Shown one piece after another: positions 1 through 13,382 of a stretch of 26,702 nt of DNA. Source of the stretch: Priapulus caudatus (lineage: Eukaryota > Priapulida > Priapulimorpha > Priapulimorphida > Priapulidae); NCBI RefSeq assembly GCF_000485595.1, contig NW_014577138.1, positions 117,978 to 144,679 on the forward strand. The letters are read 5' to 3'. The notes under the pieces were generated by a model that saw nothing but the letters and a program-made list of their open reading frames with translations, was not told the DNA's origin and did no database searches. Each line of letters begins with the position of its first letter. The first letter of the stretch is position 1. A program made the position numbers and the translations under genes.

Positions 1-1253
1 CGCTTTTAGGCAGTGCCTAAATCTGAATATTATAAAAACGTTAAATGGCGATCATTTAGGTGTAACGCCATCACTCGCCCACATCTCAGACTTTCACATC
101 TCAAACATAATTTTACATTGTTCTATGTCCATTGTTGGCTCAGCTCTAGTCAATTGTGAGGACACCCAAAACACGCTTGGGAGAAACACAAATTTAGACA
201 ATTTTTATGTTTGGTTTTTATTGATTTATACATTGAGCTGGGACGCAAACAAACATATATTTGTTTTAATGTTTTGTAGAAACCATGAGATCACTTTATA
301 TAAGCAATACGTAGTATGCCATCATCCAAATCAAACAAAATTTATCATCATTGCTGAATCAAAGGAAGATTTCATCAAATTTAAAACTTGGAAACTCGGA
401 TGGAAAAACTGACATGCCATAGTTCAAATTATACATGCAGACCTATATATACAATAGTACATGCATGTATGGTTACATTTGCATCAAGTATGCCAAATTT
501 GAGAAGAGCTGGAAAGCAAACCAAAAATATTATATCTCAAATTTTTTTTTATTATGTAGAAAACATGTTTAGGTTTAATTTCCAATGAAGTTCATCTCAC
601 GGTTACGTGATCCACATGGTCAAATTCAAGGTCAAAAGGTCATCAAACTTTATACTGCTCCTATATAACAAATAATGACAGATTTGGATTGCCTATGCAA
701 TTAGTTTCCCAACGACACCAATATCAACAAATTTAGCCCAGTGGTTACAGAGATACGACCATTTGAAAATTGACGGGCACTTCCATTTTGGCCAAAATCG
801 TCAAAAAAAGGGTTTGTCCGATGGAGCTAAAATTTAAAATTTTAGTTTTGTTAGCCCAAATTACCCCGTACACCAAATTTGAGCCCATTTGAAATAGGTC
901 AGGTGTAAATTTCCAATTTTTGGGGTGATTTGACATGGAATGACCCGTAACTTCGTTAACTTCAGTGCACAGTTATGAATAAGTACGACTGAGGGACAGT
1001 CTTGTATAAGAGGTACAGCTAGTAGTAGTAGTACTACTACTACTAGTACTAGTACTCGTACAAGTGATTTTTGTAATCATGGACAGTGACGGAAAAAAAT
1101 CTACGATTTTCCATTGCTATAATATTACAACTAATCATTGGGTAATCACTGATAGTGATAGATCGATTATTAGTTGTAACAACATAATAAACAGAAGTAA
1201 GACATATCTGGCACTGTAGTGCAGTAGAGTGTAGTGATTGCAGCCAGTGTAGT

Positions 1254-1720
1254 CACAGGCACTTGGAACATTTCAATAATAAAATGAGAGCAAATAAACA
1301 CAAAATGTATTTAGTACCAAAGTCTGGTAGACTAGTAAAGATAGTGTTTCTTTACTATCTTTAGCCTACTATTACTGATAATTTCCTGTATATGCCGATC
1401 AAATACTCCTCTGCAGCACACAATTACACCGGCACCTCATATACCCCGCTGTGCACAAATAACAAAATTATAGAGTAAAATTTCAATTATATTAGAAACT
1501 CATTCATTTTGTTGTTTGTGTACAGCAATGTGTGCAGTGTACTTGTGTGTTGCAGAGGAGCACTTAAATGTCATTTACAGGAAATTATCAGTAATAATAG
1601 GTGAAACTGAAAGAGAGCAAAGAAACATTACTCATTAGTCATTAGGATTGGTACTATTACTAAATACATTTGATGTTTATTTACCCTCATTTTATTATTG
1701 AAACGTTCCAAATGCCTGTG
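1254..1720. mobile_element. Fold-back element F, copy 1 (long inverted arms)
   Basis: The left arm (from CACAGGCACTTGGAAC at 1254) and the right arm (ending with GTTCCAAATGCCTGTG at 1720) are reverse complements over well over 100 bases. Matching blocks include the AATAATAAAATGAG segment, the ATGTATTTAGTA segment and the CAGGAAATTATCAGTAATA segment. The loop lies near 1440-1510. No convincing target duplication was found. The arm sequence resembles the 5' module of the Harbinger-related repeat at 16193-16320, which carries the same order of CAGGAAA, AATAATAGGTGAAA and ATTGAAACG...TGCCTGTG blocks. Confidence 0.7.
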
Positions 1721-1825
1721 AGCTTTGGTCGCAAGACCACAAACATTACTCATTAGTAATAATAGTGATTAGTACTAGCAGGGGTTCATTTGTCATTATT
1801 AACCCCTGGTAGTGGTAGTACTAGT

Positions 1826-1841
1826 GCTGAGAGGGTCTATG
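1826..1841 (+). mobile_element. Family A element remnant (16 bp of left end)
   Basis: GCTGAGAGGGTCTATG is the exact first 16 bases of the A2 element at 11521. It is preceded by the same AGTACTAGT target sequence. The element is cut off here and replaced by a CT dinucleotide run. This suggests A2 was inserted before the large repeat was copied, or that the assembly breaks here. Confidence 0.75.
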
Positions 1842-1842
1842 A

Positions 1843-1865
1843 TCTCTCTCTCTCTCTCTCTCTCT
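1843..1865 (+). repeat. CT dinucleotide microsatellite
   Basis: Eleven or more uninterrupted CT units immediately after the broken family A end. Confidence 0.95.
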
Positions 1866-1866
1866 G

Positions 1867-4937
<3,071 letters not shown>

Positions 4938-5057
4938 GTTGTGCTTTAACCGGCTGCAGAATCAAAATATCTATAACCTAAACGAGAAATAATATACATA
5001 ACATAATAACGTAATTTCCAACCAATCTCGTGTTTTCTCCACTTTGACAACACTTAC

Positions 5058-5150
5058 CATTATTGCTTGAGTAACAGCAACTGTCTAGAGTAACACCTAC
5101 ATGTCTTAGAACCTTCGTACTTGACTATATTCAGCAAATCATTCACGATT
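5058..5150 (-). promoter_or_regulatory. Probable SPT5 non-coding first exon (5' UTR) with upstream ATG at its splice border
   Basis: Reading the minus strand, a strong donor (ATG|GTAAGTG) follows position 5058. A matching acceptor (TTCTGCAG) ends at 4954, giving a 104-nt intron. The next exon then starts 16 nt before the SPT5 start codon. Splicing would leave an ATG at the very end of the first exon that opens a 10-codon reading frame (M-P-V-K-A-Q-H-V-R-Q-stop). That frame overlaps the SPT5 start in another frame. The upstream limit of this exon is a guess, since no TATA box or initiator was identified. Confidence 0.5.
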
Positions 5151-5176
5151 CGAGTTGTGATTACTCGATTTGATTA

Positions 5177-5384
5177 GATTTTGCACCTGGCAGACATTCC
5201 TCCCTGCACCGGCCATATTGAATAATGACGAAATCTCGGGTAATTTTTTTTTTAATTAAATTAAATTTATTAGTGTTAATTAAAATTAATTAGGGTTAGG
5301 GTTAGGGTTAGGGTTAGGGTTAGGGTTAGGGTTAGTCAGAAACGGAGTCGAGGTTGGGAGGAATGTCTGCCCGGCGCTCAACCT
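5177..5384. mobile_element. Family T miniature element carrying a TTAGGG array, about 120 bp upstream of SPT5
   Basis: The termini share an inverted GGCAGACATTCCTCCC core. Outside it are related but diverged bases (GCACCT on the left, GCGCCG in the right-end complement). The 10-bp direct repeat GATTTGATTA flanks the element at 5167-5176 and 5385-5394. The interior holds an AT-rich segment and then seven perfect TTAGGG units plus TTAG (5290-5335). The element lies within the presumed SPT5 promoter region. It has no coding capacity, so it would need a transposase in trans. Confidence 0.8.
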
Positions 5385-5394
5385 GATTTGATTA

Positions 5395-6300
5395 CCGCAG
5401 CAATTTCTTGTGAATCTCGCGATAGCGCCCGCTATCGGCCAATTTCAAAATAGAAACAGAATCTAGATGCCATTTTGTTTGAATTAGGTATATTATGGGT
5501 GCACTTGTAACTTGTTGGTAAACTAAGGCACTATTTGCAAATTCATTGACAGTATAATCAAATATGCCATGGCGTTACGGCGTTGGTATAATCAGTAATA
5601 ATATCTATCCGCTATGAGGTGAGATTCTATTTAGCTATATTTATTTCGGATTATGCATTTTGGTGCAATGATTTCACAATAAACACTTTTATACCAGCAG
5701 GCCATTGTTAGAACGTTTGCTGTGAATACCCCATCAGGAGGTTTTCTATAAATGAAAGTGTCAATGACACTGTAGCTCACCTTGGGTGTGATAGAAGAGG
5801 GACCCGGAGGGGGGATATATATAAAGCAAAAGTATATATATGGGAGACCTCCCATTATATAGCATATCTCCCATTATATACTCTTGATAATGATATATGC
5901 ATAAGTTTTGATGCGAAAATAAATGTTTCAGATCTTGACGAGAGATGGTGCTACGCCTAAATAATCGCCAATTTGATTTTCAAATATCGCGCAAATAAAA
6001 ACAATAATATATTCCAGTCAAATTAGTGTAACGAAGAATCTAAAACACAATATTACACGTATATAGGTATGATTGTAGAGTTGTTGACCAGTTAGACGAA
6101 ATAAACGTAATATGACGTTGTCATCTCTCACATAGGAGTAACACCTGTTTTGGGGCTAGCCTTACACATTCACATACCAAAATTTAACAAAATCGAATGA
6201 ATTTAGATGGCCATTTTCATTTTTGCCAAAAAGTGGGTGTGGCTCGAAAGTAGGTCGACTGGGGTGCTCCAAAATAGGAAGTTCAAATCTCTCCCATAGG
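5395..6300. other. No gene recognised; AT-rich, one diverged repeat fragment
   Basis: No credible gene was seen. Around 5940-5990, the minus strand (GGCGATTATTTAGGCGTA and neighbours) resembles the beginning of the large repeat at window positions 47-75, so a diverged repeat fragment is likely. TATA-rich runs occur near 5815-5880. Confidence 0.5.
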
Positions 6301-6312
6301 GGCAATTCCACG

Positions 6313-7387
6313 GTGACTGACGTGACATTTTTTGTCATTTCTAAAAATTCAGCTCAGATCTTAGACAACTTATAGTACCTTCTTCCTCCAAGTATTTAGT
6401 ATGTAGATAGTACAGACAGATTCCTTCAAATTTATATCAAAAGTTTCAGAATCAATAAAGACCACAGCACATACGGACATATAGGCGACCCTTTTCTCAC
6501 TGTGACTGACGTGACAGTAATCGGACACAGGTATATTTCTAAACAAGAGCCGCAGAGGTCTGGGCTCATCCTGAGGTCTGTTGCTACGATTATAAACGTA
6601 ACATTTTCAGTCGTGAAAGCTAGATTCTTACTAGCAAAAGCAGTTCGTCCTTTGTTGACATGTGAACAAATCCATGTTTAAACCCTCCTCTTGAGGTCAA
6701 AAGGTTATCCGACACTTACTCTTCGCCATGTTCAGCAGAAGGGACATTTCATGGTCTTCTCAATAAAGCCATAAAAATGCCTAGGTCACCGCTAAAACAA
6801 AAAAGTTTTTCAATCGCTCCGTCGACCATGTCCTCAGTAAATGTCTAAAATCTGCCCTGTGCCCATTGACCTTTGACCTGTGACCTCCATTTCGGCACAG
6901 TGATGGCTTTTCCTTACCATGATGCTATTACACCGACTTATCACGAGCCTAGGTCGAGCCGTTTAGATTTGTGCCGCAATTCTGCATTTCCTCCCTATAC
7001 CTTAAGTTAAGGAGTGAATGTTCCCCCTTCTTTTACACCTCTTGACGCTTTGACTTTGACCCCAGACCTTCGACAATCCCAACTCGTTTTGACGATCCCC
7101 CCCGATGTGCCGAATATCGTGACCGTACGTCGAGCGTTAAGATTTGTGTCCCAACTGTTTGACGCACGGAACGACGCTCGGGACGCACGGACGCTCGACG
7201 GACGGACGCCACGGACGATCATGCGATTCTACACAGCTGCATCTGACTATGTCAGATGAGCTAAAAATTCATTTTCAACCAATGAACTAACAATTAAACA
7301 GATATTATAAACAATCAATTCCAATTATAATTAATTTAAAAAATTAAAAAATTCATCGTGACTGACGCGACCGTGACTGACGTGACA
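6313..7387 (+). repeat. Recurrent 15-bp motif GTGACTGACGTGACA (four sites)
   Basis: The motif is exact at 6313-6327, 6502-6516 and 7373-7387. A one-base variant (GTGACTGACGCGA) occurs at 7358-7370, directly beside the last site. No other part of the window shows it. It contains TGACGTGA, which resembles a CRE/ATF half-site, but no regulatory role is shown. The sites flank the family C copy at 6621-7268. Confidence 0.6.
6621..7268 (+). mobile_element. Family C non-autonomous element, copy 1
   Basis: Aligned throughout with 8608-9207. Shared features in order are TAGATTCT...ACTAGCAAA at the start, a segment with AACAAATCCATGTTTAA, and the ACCTTTGACCTGTGACCTCC segment. These are followed by a GACG/GGACG-rich stretch, a terminal hairpin (ATCTGACTATGTCAGAT) and the tail GAGCTAAAAAT. 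Sequence diverges between copies immediately after the tail. A fixed 3' end with hairpin and A-rich tail, plus a 5'-truncated third copy, fits a retroposed (LINE- or SINE-like) element. No reverse transcriptase is present, so the class is inferred. Confidence 0.7.
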
Positions 7388-7954
7388 ACTAATCACGTCA
7401 ACTTACAGTTTAGTACAAACAGTTAAAATATTGTAAGGTACTCATAACAGTTAGAATTCTTACATTACATTAAAATTATACTATTAAAAAGAACATTAAA
7501 CAACAAACTTATCTGAAAATTATACAATACAACATTTCATTTTCCTACCATTTGCACAAAAAATACAATTTTTCAATCATTTAGCCAAAACCACAAAAGT
7601 CATAGTTTTCATAAGCATTTACCTATACTGGAGGATTGAGCCTCTTCTAAATTTGATCAGCAAAGTAAAGAAATCTATCTTCATGAGTTGGCCATTTCCA
7701 AAACCTGCCAGCCCTGATCATTATACAGAAAATTCCAATCCCTCATCTCTTACTGCTTTTAGTTCCCCTGGATACAAGGCACTTGAATATTCAGTCGCTG
7801 CTTAAATTTAAGCTCTGCCTAGAAGGTTCAAGACATCTTAAATCTCCTAAGTTTATCTTAGTTAAATTCAGTTTAAAATTGGTTTCTCAGTCATTGCAAA
7901 ACTTAACTAAGATGTCTTAAATTGACTTTAAGATGGCCTCAGACCTTTTAATGG
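7388..7954. other. No gene recognised; AT-rich sequence
   Basis: AT-rich sequence with no credible coding frame. The stretch near 7835-7925 has repeated CTTAA/TTAAG motifs (GACATCTTAAATC and AAGATGTCTTAAATT) that may pair. Nothing else is supported. Confidence 0.5.
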
Positions 7955-8574
7955 CTGGGATCGTTATGAAAGTTGCCACGAGATGGCGCATACGTTTGAA
8001 TGTCTTAAGATTAAAGATGGAAGCTGGAAGCTCCCATCGTACGTACTATAGCAACAACTATTTGCAAGACAGAATAGGTAAGCACTCATCCATTTACCTA
8101 CGCAAGCCTACAGGCTGAAATAGAGAGCTGCCACCTGTAAGTTGTAACTAATTAACGCAGGCAAGAACTACACCATACTATCACCACCACATGCACTGGC
8201 AGTGGCCACTGGCGCTCATAGGTCTATGTCCCCCAGGGTACTGCCAGAACGTACTCTGGTAACTATTTGATATGGTTAGGGTTAGGGTTAGGGTTAGGGT
8301 TAGGTTTAGGGTTAGGGTTAAGGTTAGGGTTAGGGAGTAGGCGTAGGCGACTCCCTAGACTCGTTAGTGAAGTAGGCGAGGTATGGTCCGGCATATTAGA
8401 TAGTACCAGGGTACGTTCCGGCAGTACCCTGGGGGACATAGACCCTCTCAGCGCCACTGGCAGTGGCATAATTAAGTTACATGTAACACACTGAAAGTAC
8501 AGAATGCCATAGAAATTATACGATTTAAGGAGCATAAACCTTCTTCAAGCAAATTTAGCTTTTGAAATTTCACT
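7955..8574 (+). mobile_element. Family D repeat, copy 1, interrupted by element A1
   Basis: Aligns in reverse orientation with 17909-18269. Shared blocks include GGGATCGTTATGAAAGTTGCC at the start and GAAATTTCAC at the end. The inserted A1 element and its target duplication split it at 8205-8461. Without the insert its length is about 372 bp, against 361 bp for the other copy. Confidence 0.85.
8214..8452 (-). mobile_element. Family A element A1 with long TTAGGG array
   Basis: This 239-bp element has terminal inverted repeats (GCTCATAGGTCTATGTCCCC on the left, the complement of GCTGAGAGGGTCTATGTCCC on the right). It is flanked by the 9-bp duplication GCCACTGGC (8205-8213 and 8453-8461). The interior contains about ten TTAGGG-like units at 8276-8335, two of them imperfect, then a family-specific core (GCGACTCCCTAGACTCGTTA). 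The unoccupied copy of the surrounding repeat at 18023 confirms the ends. A 9-bp duplication is typical of Mutator-like elements, but assignment to that superfamily is inference. No protein is encoded. Confidence 0.9.
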
Positions 8575-8607
8575 GTGACATTGTAGCCTCATACATCCAG
8601 GCATGTA

Positions 8608-9207
8608 TAGATTCTACTAGCAAACCCGGCAGTGAAATTCTTTCTAACAGTAAACAAATCCATGTTTAACCCTCCTCTTGAGGGTCAAAAGGTTATCAGA
8701 CACTTACTCTTCGCACAACAGTGGAAAGCACATTTCATGGTCCTTTCAATACAGCCATAAAAATGGTAGGTCACCGCTAAAACAAAAAAGTCCTCAGAAA
8801 ATGTCTAAAATCTGCCCTGTGCCCCATTGAACTTTGACCTGTGACCTCCAATTTCGCACAGTGATGGCTTTTCTACCATGATGCTATACACGACTATCAC
8901 GAGCCTAGGTCGAGCCGTTTAGATTTGTGCCGCAATTCTGCATTTTCCTCCCTATACCTTAAGTTAAGGAGGGAATGTTCCCCCTTCTCTTTACACCTCT
9001 TGACTGACCTTTAACCCCCAAATTGATCATCCCAAGTCCTTTTCACAATCCCCCCCCACATCCCGAATATCGTGACCGTACGTCGAGCGGTTAAGATTTG
9101 TGCCAACTGTTGACGCACGTACGACGCGACGACGACGACGGACGGACGACGACAGACGATCATGCGATTCTACAAGCTGCATCTACTATGTCAGATGAGC
9201 TAAAAAT
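8608..9207 (+). mobile_element. Family C non-autonomous element, copy 2
   Basis: Same structure and orientation as copy 1, with one internal deletion near 8790 relative to it. The hairpin reads ATCTACTATGTCAGAT, so its stem is one base weaker. It ends in GAGCTAAAAAT. Confidence 0.7.
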
Positions 9208-9698
9208 AATGCAAATTAGGTAGGTTTTGGCAATTATATAGCATATTATGTCATAGACACACAGTCTGGTGAGTCGGTGTCACACTCGTCTGGTTCGTTT
9301 TACAAGATTTCATTGACAATATCTTTAATGCAAAATTGGTATTTCCTCTCCACCTGCCGATAAAACGTCTTAATTTAGAGTAATGTTTTACAAAACTGTG
9401 GGAACGCAGCATAACCTATTTATTTCGAATGCCATCGCTAAGAAACATCAAAGCGGGTATAGGCCATCTACCGTCACAAATTGTGATTCATTTTGGTTTA
9501 TAAATTATTATTGCCGATATACAGATGGCAACGCTGTGCTACCGCCTAGAAAAACTATACGAAGTAAACACTTCCATGCAACCAATTAACCTTTACAAAA
9601 GTTGTGTTATGGGCAGGGATACACCATTGTCACGTGGTATATAGCAGCTACGTGGAATAAGCATCCTCTCAATCTTACACGTTTCACATCGGGAGCTC
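9208..9698. other. No gene recognised
   Basis: The stretch between family C copy 2 and the large repeat copy 2. A 68-codon frame at 9383-9589 has no recognisable motif and no sign of splicing. I do not call it a gene. Confidence 0.5.
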
Positions 9699-11536
9699 CG
9701 CTTTTAGGCAGTGCCTAAATCTGAATATTATAAAACGTTAAATGGCGATCATTTAGGTGTAACCGCCATCCTCGCCCACATCTCAGACTTCACATCTCAA
9801 ACATAATTTTACATTGTTCTATGTCCATTGTTGGCTCAGCTCTAGTCAATTGTGAGGGACACCCAAAACACGCTTGGAGAAACACAATTTAGACAATTTT
9901 TATGTTGGTTTTTATTGATTTTATACATTGAGCTGGACGCAAACAAAAAACTATATTGTTTTAATGTTTTGTAGAAACCATGAGATCACTTTATATAAGC
10001 AATACGTAGTATGCCATCATCAAATCAAACAAAATTTATCATCATTGCTGAATCAAAGGAAGATTTCATCAAATTTTAAACTTGGAAACTCGGATGGAAA
10101 AACTGACATGCCATAGTTCAAATTACATGCAGACCTATATATACAATAGTACATGCATGTATGGTTACATTTTTCATCAAGTATGCCAAATTTGAGAAGA
10201 GCTGGAAAGCAAACCAAAATATTATATCTCAAATTTTTTTTTATTATGTAGAAAACATGTTTAGGTTTAATTTCCAATGAAGTTCATCTCACGGTTACGT
10301 GATCCACATGGTCAAATTCAAGCAAAAAGTCATCAAACTTTATACTGCTCCTATATAACAAATAATGACAGATTTGGATTGCCTATGCAATTAGTTTCCC
10401 AACGACACCAATATCAACAAATTTAGCCAGTGGTTACAGAGATACGACATTTGGAAAATTGACGGGGCACTTCCATTTTTGGCCAAATCGTCCAAAAAAA
10501 GGGTTTGTTCCGATAGAGCTAATTTAAAATTTTAAGTTTTGTTAGCCCAAATTACCCGCTACACCAAGTTTGAGCCCATTTGAAATAGGTCAGGTGTAAA
10601 TTTCCATTTTTTGGGGTGAATTTGACATGGATGACCCGTAACTTCGTTAATTCAGTGCACAGTTATGAATAAAGTACGACTGAGGGACAGTCTTGTATAA
10701 GAGGTACAGCTAGTAGTAGTAGTACTACTACTACTAGTACTAGTACTCGTACAAGTGATTTTTGTAATCATGGACAGTGACGAAAAAAAAATCTACGATT
10801 TTCCATTGCTATAATATTACAAACTAATCATTGGGTAATCACTGATAGTGATAGAATCGATTATTAGTTGTAACAACATAATAAACAGAAGTAAGACATA
10901 TCTGGCACTGTAGTGCAGTAGAGTGTAGTGATTGCAGCCAGTGTAGTCACAGGCACTTGGAACATCTTCAATAATAAAATGAGAGCAAATAACACAAAAT
11001 GTATTTAGTACCAAAGTCTGGTAGACTAGTAAAGATAGTGTTTCTTTACTATCTTTAGCCTACTATTACTGATAATTTCCTGTATATGCGATCAAATACT
11101 CCTCTTGCAGCCACACAATTACACCGGCACCTCATATACCCACTGTGCCACAAATAACAAAATTATAGAGCTAAAATTTCAATTATATTAGAAACTCATT
11201 CATTTTGTTGTTTGTGTACAGCAATGTGTGCAGTGTACTTTGTGTGTTGCAGAGGGCAGCACTTAAATGTCATTTACAGGAAATTATCAAGTAATAATAG
11301 GTGAAACGGAAGAGAGCAAAGAAACATTACTCATTAGTCATTAGGATTGTACTATTACTAATACATTTGATGTTTATTTACCCTCATTTTATTATTGAAA
11401 CGTTCAAACTGCTGTGAGTCTTTGGTCGCAAGACCACAAACATTACTATTAGTAATAATAGTGATTAGTACTAGCAGGGTTCATTTGTCATTATTAACCC
11501 CTGGTAGTGGTAGTACTAGTGCTGAGAGGGTCTATG
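9699..11536 (+). repeat. Large dispersed repeat, copy 2
   Basis: Same orientation and content as 1-1841. This copy continues rightwards into a complete family A element (11521-11750), whereas the left copy breaks off after 16 bases of it. Position 9699 matches window position 1, so the repeat probably extends further left than the window in copy 1. Whether it does so in copy 2 cannot be judged. Confidence 0.9.
10948..11416. mobile_element. Fold-back element F, copy 2
   Basis: Second copy of the inverted-arm element at 1254-1720, inside the second copy of the large repeat. It differs by scattered one-base indels. Confidence 0.7.
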
Positions 11537-11750
11537 TCCCCCAGGGTACTGCCGGAACGTACCCTGGGTACGGTCCGGTATACCGGAACGTACGCTGGAC
11601 CATGGTACTATCTAATAGTAATATGCCAGACCGTACCTCGCCTACTCCACTAACGAGTCTAGGTAGTCGCCTACGCCTACTCCCTAACCATATCAGATAG
11701 TTACCAGGGTACGTTCCGGCAGTACCCTGGGGGACATAGACCCTATGAGC
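11521..11750 (+). mobile_element. Family A element A2
   Basis: This 230-bp element runs from GCTGAGAGGGTCTATGTCCC to the complement of GCTCATAGGGTCTATGTCCC. It is flanked by the exact 9-bp duplication AGTACTAGT (11512-11520 and 11751-11759). It keeps the conserved core but has almost no telomere-like repeat, only one CCCTAACC-like unit near 11681. It sits at the right end of the second large-repeat copy. Confidence 0.9.
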
Positions 11751-11799
11751 AGTACTAGTACCCTACCGTACAGACTACAGTGAGTGACTAGTCAGTAGG

Positions 11800-12048
11800 G
11801 CTGAGAGGGTCTATGTCCCCCGGGGTACTGCCTGAACGTACCCTGGGTACGGGTCCGGTATACCGAACGTACCATGGTACTATCAAATATGCCAGACCGT
11901 ACCTCGCCTACTCCACTAACGAGTCTAGGGAGTCGCATACGCCTACTCCCTAACCCTAACTCTAATCCTAACCCTAAGTTCCTAACCATATCAAATAGTG
12001 ACCAGGGTACGTTCCGGCAGTAACCTGGGGGCCATAGACCCTATGAGC
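11800..12048 (+). mobile_element. Family A element A3 with degenerate CCCTAA array
   Basis: This 249-bp element has the family A termini and is flanked by the exact 9-bp duplication GTCAGTAGG (11791-11799 and 12049-12057). The interior carries a degenerate CCCTAA run at about 11948-11988. The same right-hand 9-mer is also the left flank of element B1. Confidence 0.9.
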
Positions 12049-12057
12049 GTCAGTAGG

Positions 12058-12274
12058 GCAGATGGGGTCGTTGTCGTATCAGGTACTACAGATATGTACC
12101 CGAGGTAGTTTTAGGTTGTTTAGTATTAGGTATTACGTTTATATTTTTATATGAGGTATGTTTACTTAGGGTTAGGGTACACTTCTGTAGTACAAGTCTG
12201 ATACACTTTGTGTATACATATATGTACCTCGGGTACATATCTGTAGTACCTGATACGACAACGACCCCTTGAGC
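12058..12274 (+). mobile_element. Family B element B1
   Basis: This 217-bp element has terminal inverted repeats centred on GGGGTCGTTGTCGTATCAGG; its right-end complement begins GCTCAAGGGGTCG. GTCAGTAGG flanks it on both sides (12049-12057 and 12275-12283). It contains two TTAGGG units at 12166-12178. It aligns with B2 at 15348-15549 through the GAGGTAGTTTTAGGTTGTTT segment and the subterminal GTACCTCGG blocks. The terminal motif matches family A at 14 of 18 positions, suggesting a common transposase. Confidence 0.88.
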
Positions 12275-12283
12275 GTCAGTAGG

Positions 12284-12534
12284 GCCTGAGAGGGTCTATT
12301 GTCACCTGGGCGTACTGCCGGACGTACCCTGGTACTACCTAATAGGCCGGACCGTACCTCGCCTACTTCACTAACGAGTCTAGGGAGTCGCCTTACGCCT
12401 ACTCCCTAACCCTAACACTAACCCTAATCCTAAATCCTAACCATATCAAATAGTGACCAGGGTACGTTCCGGTATACCGGACCGTACCCAGGGTACGTTC
12501 CGGCAGTACCCTGGGGGACATAGACCCTATGAGC
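12284..12534 (+). mobile_element. Family A element A4 with degenerate CCCTAA array
   Basis: This 251-bp family A element has an extra C after the first base of its left end. GTCAGTAGG flanks it at 12275-12283 and 12535-12543. The CCCTAA-like array lies at about 12403-12442. It is the last of three elements standing end to end with one shared 9-mer between neighbours. Confidence 0.88.
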
Positions 12535-12543
12535 GTCAGTAGG

Positions 12544-13382
12544 CCCCTGCACGCTACAGTACAGTACAGACACGCACACAGAGTCAGTAGCGACTTATAG
12601 TTATAGTTATATAGTTATAACTTATAAGTTATATTAATAATTAATAATATATAATAATATTATTATTAATATATATTTTAATACTACAAGTTTATATTAT
12701 AATGAATCGAAACTGAATAAAAGACCATACGCTCGTAATTTAATGTGCTGTTCTAGTTTACAAAATTAAACAACGATAGAATCTCCGGGAACATTGAGCA
12801 AATACCAAGTACATCTTACATACACAGTGGTCGAAATTTCTAAATCTGTAAAACATTCACAGACACACATTCTCCTATTTAAGCACGTTCGCTTGGTTTG
12901 CGTGGAAGATAAGTAAATATTCATTATGTTTACTATTGTTTCGATTTTATTAAATAAAAATGAAATTATTAGAATATCAAAGAAAATTTTATTTTCAGCA
13001 ATTTTTGTAGGATTATCGCTGAAAAATCAGCAGATAATATTTCATATTAAAAATCTATGACATTCTTTCTATGGTGAGAAATCGGGGCTCGTTTAGTTAT
13101 ATCACGAAAATTGCCGAACGATTAAAATTTTGAGTGAAACTAAGAATAAAGGTTCAAATTTTGTATTTTCTCATGGTTTATACCTAATTTTAATATAGAG
13201 CATTATTTTTCTATGCAAAAGTGTTTTACCGTTATTTTTATATTTGATTTACTCTTCGCAACCGTTCGGTAGATTCCTGAACGCTGACGTCACCATTAAT
13301 TTTCTGCGTTGTGGCAATGATGCATTGATGGGTCGTATGGCTGATAAAACTCCTTGAAATAATCGCGTTATACGGCCGGACA
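12544..13382. other. No gene recognised; AT-rich palindromic stretch
   Basis: The part at about 12590-12682 is built of short TTATA/TATAA and ATTAATAAT inverted units and could fold back on itself. The rest is AT-rich, without coding signals. Confidence 0.6.

Larger units (their letters stand above)
1..1841 (+). repeat. Large dispersed repeat, copy 1 (second copy at 9699-11536)
   Basis: The whole stretch aligns end to end with 9699-11536. It begins inside the repeat at the window edge and stops 16 bases into a family A element. The two copies differ mainly by single-base insertions and deletions with few substitutions. Short ORFs here are broken differently in the two copies and are not credible genes. 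The stretch contains a fold-back element at 1254-1720 and a TAG/CTA palindromic run near 1019-1061. It lies within an SPT5 intron. Confidence 0.9.

Noticed and set aside
125-588. Frames of 95 and 66 codons
   Set aside because: They are within the large repeat and are broken by indels in the second copy at 9699 onwards. No domain is recognised.
5290-5335. TTAGGG array as a chromosome end or fused telomere
   Set aside because: It is only 46 bp, is flanked by unique sequence, and lies between inverted ends with a direct duplication, so it belongs to a transposon.
7014-7259. Overlapping frames of 71-81 codons on both strands
   Set aside because: They lie in family C, whose other copies break these frames. 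The arginine/aspartate richness comes from the GACG-rich DNA.
8608-9207. Family C as a Helitron (hairpin plus CTAA-type end, TCTACTAG-like start)
   Set aside because: Similarity between copies continues past CTAA to AAAT, the expected A-T insertion site is not seen, and 5' truncation fits retroposition better.
11791-12543. Regularly spaced 9-mers as a CRISPR-like array
   Set aside because: The repeats are 9 bp, the intervals are 217-251 bp, and each interval is a recognisable inverted-repeat element.
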